NCBI RefSeq assembly: GCF_015209725.1
Contig: NZ_CP063656.1
Coordinates: 2,215,001 to 2,279,000 of the forward strand
Reading direction: 5' to 3'
Length of the DNA stretch: 64,000 bases
From: Lysobacter ciconiae
GTDB taxonomy: Bacteria > Pseudomonadota > Gammaproteobacteria > Xanthomonadales > Xanthomonadaceae
Position numbers and translations under genes: made by a program. The notes under the pieces are model-generated. The model did not search any database and was not told where the DNA came from. It worked only from the letters and a program-made list of their open reading frames with translations. How positions within the stretch are numbered: the first letter of the stretch is position 1; each line of letters starts with the position of its first letter. This document shows positions 9,515 through 19,086 of this stretch, piece by piece.

Positions 9515-10372
9515 ATGAACTATCGCCACGCCTTCCATGCCGGCAACCACGCCGACGTCTTCAAGCACATCACCACCCTGGCCGTTTGCGATGCGCTGCT
9601 CGCCAAGCCTTCGCCGCTGTTTGCCCTGGATACCCACGGCGGGCGCGGCCTGTATGCGCTGGACAGCAACTCCGCCCAGCGCACCGGTGAGGCCGAGGCC
9701 GGCATCGGCCGCCTGATTGCCGAAGCCCCGCGGCACCCGGCGATCACCCGTTACCTGGCCGCGATGAAGGCCTGCCGCGCCCAGCACGGTCCGACCAGTT
9801 ACCCGGGCTCGCCGTGGCTGCTCGCCCACGCGCTGCGCGAGGAAGACCGCATCGCGGTGTGCGAGCTGCTGCCCGAGGAAGCCGCGCAACTGAAGGCCAA
9901 CTTCGCCGGCGATCCGCGCGTCGCCACCCACACCCGCGACGGCTACGAGGCGATGAAGGCCCTGCTGCCGCCGCGCCTGGGCGAGTTGCGCTACAACCGC
10001 GGGCTGGTGCTGATCGATCCGCCCTACGAGGCACAGCTGCTGGAGTTCGACACCATCATCGCCGCCCTGCGCGACGCCCTGGTCCGCTGGCCGAACGCCT
10101 GCTACGGCGTCTGGTATCCGATCAAGCTGCGGCGGTCGCTGAACCAGTTCTTCCGCCGCGCCGCGACGCTGCCGGTGAAGTCATCGCTGCTGGCCGAGCT
10201 GATGGTCCACCCGGACGACTCGCCGCTGCGCATGAACGGCAGCGGCATGCTACTGCTCAATCCGCCATGGCAGTTCGACACCACGATGCGCGAAGCGCTG
10301 CCGCTGGTGCAGAAGGCGCTGGCTGGAAGCGACGGGTCCTGGCGCGTGGAGTGGCTGAAGCAGGCCGACTGA
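9515..10372 (+). CDS. rlmJ: 23S rRNA (adenine2030-N6)-methyltransferase RlmJ
   Basis: RlmJ methylates A2030 of 23S rRNA. The N-terminal signature MNYRHAFHAGNHADVFKH is characteristic. The methyltransferase catalytic motif appears as LVLIDPPYE (DPPY), and LDTHGGRGLYALDS resembles the SAM-binding motif I region. ATG at 9515 is chosen over GTG at 9509. A -10-like TACCCT (9503-9508) ends 6 nt before the ATG and no Shine-Dalgarno sequence is visible, so the mRNA may be leaderless. The length of 285 aa matches the family. It is a single-gene unit. Confidence 0.95.
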   Translation: MNYRHAFHAGNHADVFKHITTLAVCDALLAKPSPLFALDTHGGRGLYALDSNSAQRTGEAEAGIGRLIAEAPRHPAITRYLAAMKACRAQHGPTSYPGSPWLLAHALREEDRIAVCELLPEEAAQLKANFAGDPRVATHTRDGYEAMKALLPPRLGELRYNRGLVLIDPPYEAQLLEFDTIIAALRDALVRWPNACYGVWYPIKLRRSLNQFFRRAATLPVKSSLLAELMVHPDDSPLRMNGSGMLLLNPPWQFDTTMREALPLVQKALAGSDGSWRVEWLKQAD

Positions 10373-10423
10373 GCCCAGCCGCTCGCCACCCGGGTGCTCG
10401 CCACCCGGGCTGGGCACCCGCGC

Positions 10424-11344
10424 TTATACGCCGGCGCGCACGTCCGGCTCGAAGAAACTCCAGCGCACTTCCGGAAACGCCTGTTTCATGGCCAGTTCGA
10501 TCGCGTTGATCTGATCGACCAGCAGCGGCACGTCCTTTTCCTCGCGCATGTGCGCCTGCACCGAAACCATCGCCTCGTTGCCCAGCTGCATGGTGATCAG
10601 GCTGATCACGCGGATGATTTCCGGTCGGCCGTCGAGGAACTGGCGGATCTGTCGCTGCCGGTCCGGGTCCACGCTCTGGCCGATCAGCATGGCCTTGATC
10701 TCGATCGCGACCAGGACCGCCACCACGATCAGCAGCGCGCCAATGCCCAGCGTGCCGATCGCATCCCACACCGGGTTGCCGGTGATGATCGTTGCCAGCA
10801 CCGCAAGCAGGGCGAACGCCAGTCCGACCAGCGCGGCCAGGTCCTCGCCGAAGATCACCACCAGCTCGGCCTGACGGCTTTCCCGGAACCAGCGCCACAG
10901 GCTACGATGGCCGCGCGACTTGTCGACCTCCTGCAGGCAGGTCCGCAGTGAAATGCCTTCGGCGATGAGCGCAAATACGAGCACCGCCACCGCCCACCAC
11001 AGGCTGCTGCCGGGCTCGGTTTCGCCCGCGCGCAGTTTGTGCACGCCCTCGTAGAGCGAAAACATCCCGCCCACGGTGAACAGCATCACCGCGACCAGGA
11101 ACGACCAGAAATACACTTCGCGCCCGTGGCCCAGCGGATACTCCGGCGACGCCGGCTGGCGGGCCTGCTTCATCCCCAGCAGCAATAGCAGCTGGTTGCC
11201 GCAATCTGCCAGCGAGTGGATCGTCTCGGCCAGCATCGCGCTGGAGCCGGTAAAGAACGCCGCCGCGCCCTTGGCCACGGCAATGGCGAAGTTCGCAGAC
11301 AGGGCGTACAGGATCGCGCGGGTCGAATCTCCACTTCCGGACAT
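10424..11344 (-). CDS. Cation diffusion facilitator (CDF) family transporter
   Basis: CDF proteins export divalent metals such as Zn, Co, Fe or Mn by proton antiport. The protein shows about five or six membrane segments. In TM2 the pattern AETIHSLADCGNQLLLLLG carries the HxxxD-type metal site expected in TM2. A further TM region (FGEDLAALVGLAFALLAVL) carries a second ED pair. The C-terminal cytoplasmic domain (LGNEAMVSVQAHMREEKDVPLLVDQINAIE) resembles the CDF dimerisation domain. ATG at 11344 is preferred over 11386 because upstream residues lack family character and GGAAAG precedes it. The metal cannot be assigned. The product is 306 aa. Confidence 0.87.
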   Translation of the reverse strand: MSGSGDSTRAILYALSANFAIAVAKGAAAFFTGSSAMLAETIHSLADCGNQLLLLLGMKQARQPASPEYPLGHGREVYFWSFLVAVMLFTVGGMFSLYEGVHKLRAGETEPGSSLWWAVAVLVFALIAEGISLRTCLQEVDKSRGHRSLWRWFRESRQAELVVIFGEDLAALVGLAFALLAVLATIITGNPVWDAIGTLGIGALLIVVAVLVAIEIKAMLIGQSVDPDRQRQIRQFLDGRPEIIRVISLITMQLGNEAMVSVQAHMREEKDVPLLVDQINAIELAMKQAFPEVRWSFFEPDVRAGV

Positions 11345-11485
11345 GGCGTCTTTCCGCTTGAAGGATCGCGAGTCTAGCACCGGCAAATGTATGCGCAGCG
11401 TGCCTTTGCGCTCCTCACCGACGCTGCCGGGCCGGCAATCAGTGGATGAATACGGCCTTTACATGCCGTGTGCCACCATCTGCGC

Positions 11486-12037
11486 ATGAGTACCCGTGAA
11501 CGACTCCCGCCGTGGCACGAACGCCAGCGCCTGCCCAACGGGCGTGAGCTGCTGATCCGCCCGATCCGTCCCGAGGATGCGGAGCCACTGCGTGCCGGTT
11601 TCTCGTTGTTGCAGCCCAACGAGATCCGCCAGAGGTTCCTGCACTCCATGAAGGAGCTCTCGCAGGAATCGGTGGAGCGCTTCACCCGGATCCAGCCCAA
11701 AACCGAGTTCGCCCTGGTGGCCGCCGAGCCGCTGCCGCCCGGGGAAGCGCTGGTCGGCGCGGTCGCGCGCATCTCGATCGACCCCAACGGGCGCGATGCG
11801 GAGTTCGCCATCCTGGTCAGCCACTTCATCGCCGGCATGGGCCTGGGGCGCTACCTGATGACGCGGCTGGTGAAATGGGCGCGCGGCAAACAGCTCGAGC
11901 GCGTCTATGGCGACGTCTTCGAGCACAACCTGCCGATGCTCTCGCTGGCCGATTCGCTGGGCTTCGTGCGCGAGTGGCAGCAGGACGGCCTCGTTCGGGT
12001 CACCCTGCAATTGACCCCGACGGACGAAGCGGCCTGA
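11486..12037 (+). CDS. GNAT-family N-acetyltransferase, Pat-like
   Basis: This is a 183-aa acetyltransferase resembling the C-terminal acetyltransferase domain of protein lysine acetyltransferases (Pat/YfiQ type), here without the acyl-CoA-synthetase-like part. Visible motifs are RELLIRPIRPEDAEPLRAGF and LQPNEIRQRFLHSMKELS, which match that subfamily. FIAGMGLGRYLMTRLVKWARGK is the acetyl-CoA loop GxGLGR. The end is VYGDVFEHNLPMLSLADSLGF. ATG at 11486 was chosen over the upstream in-frame start at 11468. It reads toward mfd, separated by 49 bp. The substrate is unknown. Confidence 0.82.
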   Translation: MSTRERLPPWHERQRLPNGRELLIRPIRPEDAEPLRAGFSLLQPNEIRQRFLHSMKELSQESVERFTRIQPKTEFALVAAEPLPPGEALVGAVARISIDPNGRDAEFAILVSHFIAGMGLGRYLMTRLVKWARGKQLERVYGDVFEHNLPMLSLADSLGFVREWQQDGLVRVTLQLTPTDEAA

Positions 12038-12086
12038 CGCCCCAGCCCGGACGGCTGCTGGCACCATCGGCTAAAATGGCCGGCTG

Positions 12087-15000
12087 ATGCCTGCCTCCCC
12101 CTCCCCCACTCCGCCGCTGCCGAAAGCGGGCCATCTGCGTGCCTGGTGGCGCGCGCCGGCGTCGCTCTCGGCCCTCGCTTTCCACATCGCCCGCGCTGCC
12201 GCCACCCATCCGGGGCCGCTGCTGGCGATCGTGCGCGACAACCAGTCCGCGCAGCAGCTGGAGGCGGACCTGCATACCTTGCTGGGTTCCGGCGCGTCGG
12301 CGGGCGATCCTGTGGCGTCCGCCAGCGACGCGGCATCACTGCCGGTGCTGCACTTTCCCGACTGGGAAACGCTGCCCTACGACCACTTCAGCCCGCACCC
12401 GGAAATCATCAGCCAGCGACTGGCCACGTTGAACCGCTTGCCGCGATTGCAGCGCGGGATTGTCGTCGTGCCGGTGCAGACCCTGCTGCAGCGACTGGCG
12501 CCGCTGCGCCATGTGGTCGGCGGCAGTTTCGATGTCACCGTCGGCCAGCGCCTGGACCTGGATGCCGAGCAGCGACGCTTGCAATCAGCCGGCTACCACC
12601 ACGTGCCGCAGGTGCTCGACCCGGGTGACTTCGCCGTGCGCGGCGGCCTGCTGGACGTGTACCCGATGGGGGCCTCGCAGCCGTTCCGGGTGGAGCTGCT
12701 GGACGACCGGATCGACACCATCCGCGGCTTTGACCCGGAGACCCAGCGCTCCGAGGACAAGATCGATGCGGTCAAACTCCTGCCCGGGCGCGAACTGCCG
12801 CTGGACGAGGCATCACTGAAACGCGCGCTGGACGCGCTGCGCGAGCGCTTTGATCTGGATACCCGCCGCAGCGGCCTGTACCAGGACCTCAAGGCCGGCA
12901 CGGCGCCGTCGGGGATCGAGTACTACCTGCCCCTGTTCTTCGACCAGACCGCCACCCTGTTCGATTACCTGGACGAGGCGACGCTGCCGCTGCTCGGCGA
13001 AGGCGTCAACGAGGCCGCGGACGCGTTCTGGCGCCAGACCGGCGAGCGCTACGAGCAGCGCCGGCACGACCTGGAGCGACCGCTGCTGCCGCCGGACGCA
13101 CTCTACCTGTCACCGGATGCGCTGCGCGAGCGGCTCAACCAGGGCGCCCGCATCGAGGTCTGCGGCGAATCGCATCCGCAGGGTGCGCGTGCCGAAGTGC
13201 TGGCCAGCCAGCCGGCGCCCGCGCTGCCGATCAGTGCGCGCGACCAGGTTCCCGCCGGCGAGCTGAAGTCCTTCCTCGGCCATTACCCGGGCCGGGTCCT
13301 GATCGCCGCCGATTCGGCCGGACGCCGCGAGGCGCTGCTGGAGATCCTCCGCGCTGCCGAGCTGGAGCCGGAGGTGCTGCCGGACTTCCAGGCGTTCCTG
13401 GGCAGCAACCGGATTACCGCCAAGGCGCCGACAGACAGTGCGGGCGACACCCGCTTCGCCATCGCCGTGGCTCCGCTGGAAGATGGTTTCGCCCTCACCG
13501 CGCCCGCGCTCGCGGTCCTGACCGAGCGCCAGTTGTTCCCCGAACGGGCGACCCAGCCGCGTCGTCCGCGTCGCGCGGGACGTGAGCCGGAGGCGATCGT
13601 CCGCGACCTGGGCGAGCTGTCCGAAGGCGCGCCGATCGTCCACGAGGACCACGGCGTGGGCCGCTACCGCGGGCTGGTGACGCTGGAGGCCGGTGGCGAG
13701 AAAAACGAATACCTGGAAATCGAGTACGCCAAGGGCGACCGGCTGTACGTGCCGGTCGGCCAGCTGCACCTGATCAACCGCTACTCGGGCGCCTCGGTGG
13801 AAACCGCCCCGCTGCACTCGCTGGGCGGGGAGCAATGGAGCAAGGCCAAGCGCAAGGCGCAGGAAAAGGTCCGCGACGTGGCCGCCGAGCTGCTGGAGAT
13901 CCAGGCCCGGCGCCGCGCCCGCGCCGGACTGGCGATCGACCTGGACCGGGCGATGTACGAGCCGTTCGCGGCCGCGTTCCCGTTCGAGGAGACCCCCGAC
14001 CAGCACGCCGCGATCGAGGCGGTGCTGCGCGACCTGCAGTCCAGCCAACCGATGGACCGGGTGGTCTGCGGCGACGTCGGCTTCGGCAAGACCGAGGTCG
14101 CCGTGCGCGCCGCGTTCGCCACCGCCGCGGCGGGCAAGCAGGTTGCGGTGCTGGTGCCGACCACGCTGCTGGCCGAGCAGCACTACCGCAACTTCAGTGA
14201 CCGCTTCGCCGACTGGCCGCTGAAGGTGGAAGTGCTGTCGCGCTTCAAGACGCCCAAGCAGATCAAGGCCGAGCTGGAAAAGGCGGCGGAAGGCACGATC
14301 GATGTGATCGTGGGGACCCACCGGCTGCTGCAGAAGGATGTCCGCTTCAAGGACCTGGGACTGGTCATCGTGGACGAGGAACAGCGCTTCGGCGTGCGCC
14401 AGAAGGAGGCGCTGAAGGCCCTGCGCGCGAACGTCCACCTGCTCACCCTGACCGCCACGCCGATCCCGCGCACCCTCAACATGGCGATGGCCGGGCTGCG
14501 CGACCTGTCGATCATCGCCACCGCGCCGGCGCACCGGATGGCGGTGCAGACCTTCGTGGTGCCGTGGGACGACAGCCAGCTGCGCGAGGCGTTCCAGCGC
14601 GAGATCTCCCGCGGTGGCCAGGCCTACTTCCTGCACAACGACGTGGAAAGCATCGGCCGCATGCAGCGCGAGCTGGAAGCGCTGGTGCCGGAGGCGCGGA
14701 TCGGCATCGCCCACGGCCAGATGCCCGAGCGCGAGCTGGAGCGGGTGATGCTGGACTTCCAGAAGCAGCGCTTCAACGTGCTGTTGTGCTCGACCATCAT
14801 CGAGTCGGGCATCGATATCCCCAACGCCAACACCATCATCATCAACCGCGCCGACAAGTTCGGCCTGGCGCAGCTGCACCAGCTGCGCGGGCGCGTCGGT
14901 CGCTCGCACCACCGCGCCTATGCCTATCTGGTGGTGCCGGACACGCGCTCGATCAGCGCCGATGCGAAGAAGCGGCTGGACGCGATCGCGGCGATGGACG

Positions 15001-15626
15001 AACTGGGCGCCGGTTTCACCCTGGCCACCCACGACCTGGAGATCCGCGGCGCCGGTGAGCTGCTGGGCGAGGACCAGAGCGGGCAGATGGCCGAGGTCGG
15101 CTTCAGCCTCTACACCGAGCTGCTGGAGCGCGCCGTGCGCAGCATCCGCCAGGGCAAGTTGCCCGACCTGGACGCCACCGAAGAGCGCGGCGCGGAGATC
15201 GAGCTGCATGTTCCGGCGCTGATCCCGGAGGACTACCTGCCCGACGTGCACACCCGCCTGACGCTGTACAAGCGGATCTCCGGCGCCCGCGACGCGCATG
15301 ATCTGCGCGAGCTGCAGGTGGAGATGATCGACCGCTTCGGCCTGCTGCCCGACCCGGCCAAACACCTGTTCGCCATCGCCGAACTGAAGCTGCAGGCCAC
15401 CGGGCTGGGCGTGCGCAAACTGGACATCGGTCCCACCAGCGGCCGGCTGCAGTTCGTCGAGAAGCCCAAGGTCGACCCGATGGCGGTGATCCGCATGATC
15501 CAGGGCCAGCCCAACCTGTACCGGATGGACGGCCCCGACAAGCTGCGCCTCAGCCTGGAACTGCCTGAGCCCCCGGCGCGCATTGCTGCCGCGCGCGCTC
15601 TGCTGATCTCGCTGACCCCGTCGTGA
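12087..15626 (+). CDS. mfd: Transcription-repair coupling factor Mfd
   Basis: Mfd displaces RNA polymerase stalled at DNA lesions and recruits UvrA. The 1179-aa protein has the UvrB-like N-terminal module (LHFPDWETLPYDHFSPHPEIISQRLATL) and the RNA-polymerase-interaction domain (LSEGAPIVHEDHGVGRYRG). The RecG-like helicase has Walker A GDVGFGKT (residues 662-669) and DEEQ at 763-766. LTATPIPRTLNMAMAG, the TRG-region segment HQLRGRVGRSHHRAYAYL and a C-terminal TRCF domain follow. A -10-like TAAAAT (12072-12077) lies 9 nt before the ATG, so the leader would be very short. No truncation is seen. Confidence 0.98.
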   Translation: MPASPSPTPPLPKAGHLRAWWRAPASLSALAFHIARAAATHPGPLLAIVRDNQSAQQLEADLHTLLGSGASAGDPVASASDAASLPVLHFPDWETLPYDHFSPHPEIISQRLATLNRLPRLQRGIVVVPVQTLLQRLAPLRHVVGGSFDVTVGQRLDLDAEQRRLQSAGYHHVPQVLDPGDFAVRGGLLDVYPMGASQPFRVELLDDRIDTIRGFDPETQRSEDKIDAVKLLPGRELPLDEASLKRALDALRERFDLDTRRSGLYQDLKAGTAPSGIEYYLPLFFDQTATLFDYLDEATLPLLGEGVNEAADAFWRQTGERYEQRRHDLERPLLPPDALYLSPDALRERLNQGARIEVCGESHPQGARAEVLASQPAPALPISARDQVPAGELKSFLGHYPGRVLIAADSAGRREALLEILRAAELEPEVLPDFQAFLGSNRITAKAPTDSAGDTRFAIAVAPLEDGFALTAPALAVLTERQLFPERATQPRRPRRAGREPEAIVRDLGELSEGAPIVHEDHGVGRYRGLVTLEAGGEKNEYLEIEYAKGDRLYVPVGQLHLINRYSGASVETAPLHSLGGEQWSKAKRKAQEKVRDVAAELLEIQARRRARAGLAIDLDRAMYEPFAAAFPFEETPDQHAAIEAVLRDLQSSQPMDRVVCGDVGFGKTEVAVRAAFATAAAGKQVAVLVPTTLLAEQHYRNFSDRFADWPLKVEVLSRFKTPKQIKAELEKAAEGTIDVIVGTHRLLQKDVRFKDLGLVIVDEEQRFGVRQKEALKALRANVHLLTLTATPIPRTLNMAMAGLRDLSIIATAPAHRMAVQTFVVPWDDSQLREAFQREISRGGQAYFLHNDVESIGRMQRELEALVPEARIGIAHGQMPERELERVMLDFQKQRFNVLLCSTIIESGIDIPNANTIIINRADKFGLAQLHQLRGRVGRSHHRAYAYLVVPDTRSISADAKKRLDAIAAMDELGAGFTLATHDLEIRGAGELLGEDQSGQMAEVGFSLYTELLERAVRSIRQGKLPDLDATEERGAEIELHVPALIPEDYLPDVHTRLTLYKRISGARDAHDLRELQVEMIDRFGLLPDPAKHLFAIAELKLQATGLGVRKLDIGPTSGRLQFVEKPKVDPMAVIRMIQGQPNLYRMDGPDKLRLSLELPEPPARIAAARALLISLTPS

Positions 15627-15775
15627 TTGGCACGGCGGGCGATCCACGCCAGTAGCCGAAGCAATTCCGCCGGCGATTGTCAATCCCCACGGCGTGCTTT
15701 AAGGTCGGTTCAGCAGTGCGGGGTGATGCACTGCGCGTTCGATGCGGAGCGTTTCCGCAACCAGGGGGAATACCA

Positions 15776-16228
15776 ATGAACAAGACGGCACTCTTATTGC
15801 CGCTGTTGCTGGTCGCCGGTGGCGCCCACGCACAGCAGGCCAACGCCTGCCCGCAGTTGGACGCCAGTACGGGCCTGACCTGGGAATACCGCGGCGGCAA
15901 CGGCGCGGATTTCTGCCGCGCGCTGCGCGCCGACGGGTCCGAAGCGTTCGGCATGTACATCAGCAAGAAGCCGACCTTCTCGCCGCAGCGCAGCAACCGG
16001 GTGGAAAACGGCAGCATCGGCGGCCGTGAGGTCCAGTGGTACCGGGCCGAACTGGCCGGGCAGCCGGGGATCGAGGCACGCGAGACGCTGCTCAAGCTCG
16101 ACGACGGTCGCAGCGCGCACGTATGGATGCAGGCGCCCTCGCAGGACCAGCTGCAGCAGTCTTTCGAGCTGACCCGCGACATCGATTTCTCGACCCGCCG
16201 TACCGCCAAGGCGATCGCCGGCCAGTAG
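15776..16228 (+). CDS. Small secreted protein of unknown function
   Basis: This 150-aa protein is not recognised as a named family. It has a clear Sec signal peptide (MNKTALLLPLLLVAGGAHAQQ, probable cleavage after AHA). The mature part is about 130 residues with two cysteines (CPQLD and FCRAL) that could form a disulfide. The start at 15776 is set by the AGGGGGAA ribosome binding site 5 nt upstream; the longer in-frame extension to 15677 is not coding-like. It is a single-gene unit between mfd and the convergent hutF. Location is inferred to be the periplasm. Confidence 0.72.
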   Translation: MNKTALLLPLLLVAGGAHAQQANACPQLDASTGLTWEYRGGNGADFCRALRADGSEAFGMYISKKPTFSPQRSNRVENGSIGGREVQWYRAELAGQPGIEARETLLKLDDGRSAHVWMQAPSQDQLQQSFELTRDIDFSTRRTAKAIAGQ

Positions 16229-16289
16229 CCGCAGTGCGGGTTGGCGTTGCGTCTGCCGGGGGCCTCCGGCCTGGGCGGGCCGGTTCGGG

Positions 16290-17627
16290 CTATCGCTCGC
16301 GCGCGAGCAGCCCGGCGACGGCTTGGCGGTAGCGCGCCGCGATCGCGTCGGCGTCCACGTGCCGGCCGCCATCGACGACGCAGCGACCGTCCACCCAGGC
16401 CTGCCGCACCAGCGGGCGGTTGCCGCTGAAGATCCAGCGATCCACCGTGTCCGCGTCGGTGGCGCCGGCAAACTGCGGTGCCTCGCCGTCCAGCACCAGC
16501 ACGTCCGCGTGGGATGGATCGAGCCGGTGGCCGGTGGAATCGGATGCGCTGGCCACCACGCCGCGCAGCAAGGTCTCGCCGGCACTGGGCGAGTCCACGC
16601 TGACCGCGATGTTGCGTCGGCGCGTGACCAGGCGCTGGCCGTATTCGAGCCAGCGCAGCTCCTCCACCGGCGAAACCGACGAATTGGAGTCCGAGCCGAC
16701 GCCCCAGCGGCCGCCGGCGTCCAGATAGTCGCGCAGCCGGAACAGGCCATCGCCGAGGTTGGCTTCCGTGGTCGGGCAGATTGCCACCGTGGCGCCGGAT
16801 TTGGCCACGCCGGCAAGTTCGGCGTCGTCCAGGTGGGTGGCGTGCACCAGCGTCCAGCGCTCGTCGACCTCCGCGTTGTCCAGCAACCACTGCACCGGAC
16901 GCGACCCGCGCAGCTGCAGGCATTCCTCGACCTCGGGTAGCTGCTCGGCGATATGGATATGGATGCGGCTGTCTGCGGGCAGCGCCGCAAGTACTTCGCG
17001 CATCGCCGCTTCCGGTACCGCGCGCAGGCTGTGCAGCGCGCAGCCGATGCGCAGACGCCCGCTCTGTTTTGCCCGCAACGTGTCCAGCAGGCGCAGATAG
17101 GCGTCCACGCTGTGGCCGAAGCGCTGCTGGCGCGGCTCCAGCGGCCGGCCGTCGAACCCGCCGGTCATGTACAGCACCGGCAACAGGGTCATGCGGATGC
17201 CCACGTCGGCCGCGGCTTCCACCAGCGCCGTGGACATCGCCGCGGGGTGCGCCCATGGCTTGCCGCCGGGGCCGTGATGCAGGTAGTGGAACTCGCACAC
17301 GGTGGTGTAGCCGGCTTCCAGCATCTCGGCATACAACTGCGCGGCGACGGCATGGAGCGATTCGGGGGTGAACCGGTCGGCGAAGCGGTACATCGTTTTG
17401 CGCCAGGTCCAGAAAGAATCGGCCGGATCGGTCTGCGCCTCGGCCATCCCCGCCATCGCGCGCTGGAAGGCGTGCGAATGCAGGTTCGCGATGCCCGGCA
17501 CCACGCGCTGCGGCGCGCTGGAGACGTGGCGTGGCGCGAGCCCGTCCGCACGGGGCCCAGTCTGTGGCAGCTGTCCATCGCGCCAACCCTCGGGGTGCCA
17601 GATCCTGGCCGTCGCATTGCTGTTCAT
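16290..17627 (-). CDS. hutF: Formimidoylglutamate deiminase HutF
   Basis: HutF hydrolyses N-formimino-L-glutamate to N-formyl-L-glutamate and ammonia in the five-step histidine degradation route. It is an amidohydrolase-fold protein of 445 aa. The metal motif is VPGIANLHSHAFQRAMAGMAE. CEFHYLHHGPGG, then HIHIAEQLPEVEEC, then the later VGSDSNSSVSPVEELRWLEYGQRL complete the signature. ATG at 17627 is used; the frame is open to 17693 without family support. A -10-like GACAAT ends 6 nt upstream of the ATG. It diverges from hutI 88 bp away, so the pair could share control, but hutU, hutH and hutG are not in this window. Confidence 0.93.
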   Translation of the reverse strand: MNSNATARIWHPEGWRDGQLPQTGPRADGLAPRHVSSAPQRVVPGIANLHSHAFQRAMAGMAEAQTDPADSFWTWRKTMYRFADRFTPESLHAVAAQLYAEMLEAGYTTVCEFHYLHHGPGGKPWAHPAAMSTALVEAAADVGIRMTLLPVLYMTGGFDGRPLEPRQQRFGHSVDAYLRLLDTLRAKQSGRLRIGCALHSLRAVPEAAMREVLAALPADSRIHIHIAEQLPEVEECLQLRGSRPVQWLLDNAEVDERWTLVHATHLDDAELAGVAKSGATVAICPTTEANLGDGLFRLRDYLDAGGRWGVGSDSNSSVSPVEELRWLEYGQRLVTRRRNIAVSVDSPSAGETLLRGVVASASDSTGHRLDPSHADVLVLDGEAPQFAGATDADTVDRWIFSGNRPLVRQAWVDGRCVVDGGRHVDADAIAARYRQAVAGLLARER

Positions 17628-17700
17628 TGCCTGATTGTCGCCCGCTGCGGCGGCGCTGGCGACCCGCCCCGGCGGCCGGTCTGGCAGGCGCACGCGTGTT

Positions 17701-17716
17701 CCCTACAATGACCGGA
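17701..17716 (+). promoter_or_regulatory. -10-like element placing the hutI transcription start at the ATG
   Basis: TACAAT at 17704-17709 is followed by ACCGG and the ATG at 17716. A start about 7 nt downstream of the -10 falls on the A of the start codon. No clear -35 is seen. Confidence 0.4.
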
Positions 17717-19008
17717 TGACGATTTCCGCTGAAACCAACGACCTCCGCGCCGCGAAGCCGGCCGCCAACCACGCCCCGGGCGCCGCCAACGGACGCTGGG
17801 ACGGCCTGATCCTGGGTGCGTCGCTGGCGACGCTCGACTGCGCCGACGGTTACGGCGAGGTCGGCAACGCCGCGCTCGGCTGGCTCGACGGACTGATCAC
17901 CTACGTCGGTCCGCGCGACGGGCTGCCAGGCGCGCCGGAAGCGCTGGCGCGGGAGGTCATCACCACCGACGGCTGGATCACCCCGGGCCTGGTCGACTGC
18001 CACACCCATCTGGTGTTTGCGGGCGATCGCGCGCGCGAGTTCGAGTTGCGCCTGCAGGGTGCCAGCTACGAGGAAATCGCCCGCGCCGGCGGCGGCATCC
18101 TGTCCACGGTGGAAGCGGTGCGCGCCTGCGATGAAGACGAGCTGCTGCGGCAGTCGCTGCCACGGGCGCGCGCCCTGCTCGCCGACGGCGCGACCACGCT
18201 GGAGATCAAGTCCGGCTACGGCCTGGACTTCGAAGGCGAGCACCGGATGCTGCGCGTGGCGCGCCGGATCGGCGAGGAACTGGGCATCGGCGTGCGCACC
18301 ACCTACCTGGCCGCGCACGCCCTGCCCGCCGAGTACAGGGAACAGGCCGACGCCTACATCGAGGAAGTGGTCCAGTGGCTGCCCAGGCTGCACGCCGAAG
18401 GGCTGGTGGATGCGGTGGATGCGTTCTGCGAGGGCATCGGCTTCACGCCGACGCAGACGCGCCGCGTGTTCGAGGCTGCGCGCGCGCTGGATCTGCCGGT
18501 CAAGCTGCACGCCGACCAGCTCAGTGACTTGAGTGGCGCGGCGCTGGTGGCAGAATTCGGCGGTCTTTCAGCCGACCATCTCGAGCACACCAGCGAGGAG
18601 AGCGTGCGCGCGATGGCCGCGGCCGGCGTCGTCGCCGTCCTGCTGCCTGGCGCGTTTCATGTCTTGCGGGAAACCCGGCTGCCGCCGCTGGCCTCGTTCC
18701 GGGAACACGGCGTGGCCATGGCGATCGCGACCGACTGCAACCCCGGCACCTCGCCGTTGCTGTCGCTGCGCCAGGCGATCCAACTGGCCTGCACCCACTT
18801 CCGCCTCACGCCGCAGGAGGGCCTGCGAGGGGCGACCGTCAACGCCGCGCGCGCGCTGGGACTGGGCGATCGCGGCGCGCTGCGGGTGGGCATGCGTGCC
18901 GACTTCGTGCGCTGGAAGATCCACCATCCGGCCGAGTTGGGCTACTGGCTGGGCGGTGACCTCGCCGGCGGCGTCTGGATCGGTGGCCAACGCGTGCATC
19001 ACCGGTAA
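17716..19008 (+). CDS. hutI: Imidazolonepropionase HutI
   Basis: HutI opens the ring of imidazolone-5-propionate to N-formimino-L-glutamate, the substrate of the neighbouring HutF. The 430-aa amidohydrolase shows TPGLVDCHTHLVFAGDRARE (HxH metal pair), the signature YEEIARAGGGILSTVEAVR, KSGYGLDFEGEHRMLRV, VKLHADQLSD and the distal ATDCNPGTSPLLS. ATG at 17716 is preferred over the upstream frame start at 17635. TACAAT (17704-17709) ends 6 nt before the ATG with no Shine-Dalgarno, so a leaderless transcript is likely. Confidence 0.96.
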   Translation: MTISAETNDLRAAKPAANHAPGAANGRWDGLILGASLATLDCADGYGEVGNAALGWLDGLITYVGPRDGLPGAPEALAREVITTDGWITPGLVDCHTHLVFAGDRAREFELRLQGASYEEIARAGGGILSTVEAVRACDEDELLRQSLPRARALLADGATTLEIKSGYGLDFEGEHRMLRVARRIGEELGIGVRTTYLAAHALPAEYREQADAYIEEVVQWLPRLHAEGLVDAVDAFCEGIGFTPTQTRRVFEAARALDLPVKLHADQLSDLSGAALVAEFGGLSADHLEHTSEESVRAMAAAGVVAVLLPGAFHVLRETRLPPLASFREHGVAMAIATDCNPGTSPLLSLRQAIQLACTHFRLTPQEGLRGATVNAARALGLGDRGALRVGMRADFVRWKIHHPAELGYWLGGDLAGGVWIGGQRVHHR

Positions 19009-19086
19009 CGCCGAGCCGCCCGATTACTGCACTATCGGGCTCTCGTTACCCACGCCGCACAGACCTGCGGACCCACTGGAGAGATC

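Noticed and set aside
13110..15683. Antisense 857-codon frame over mfd
   Set aside because: Same compositional artefact; the translation is low-complexity and matches nothing recognisable.
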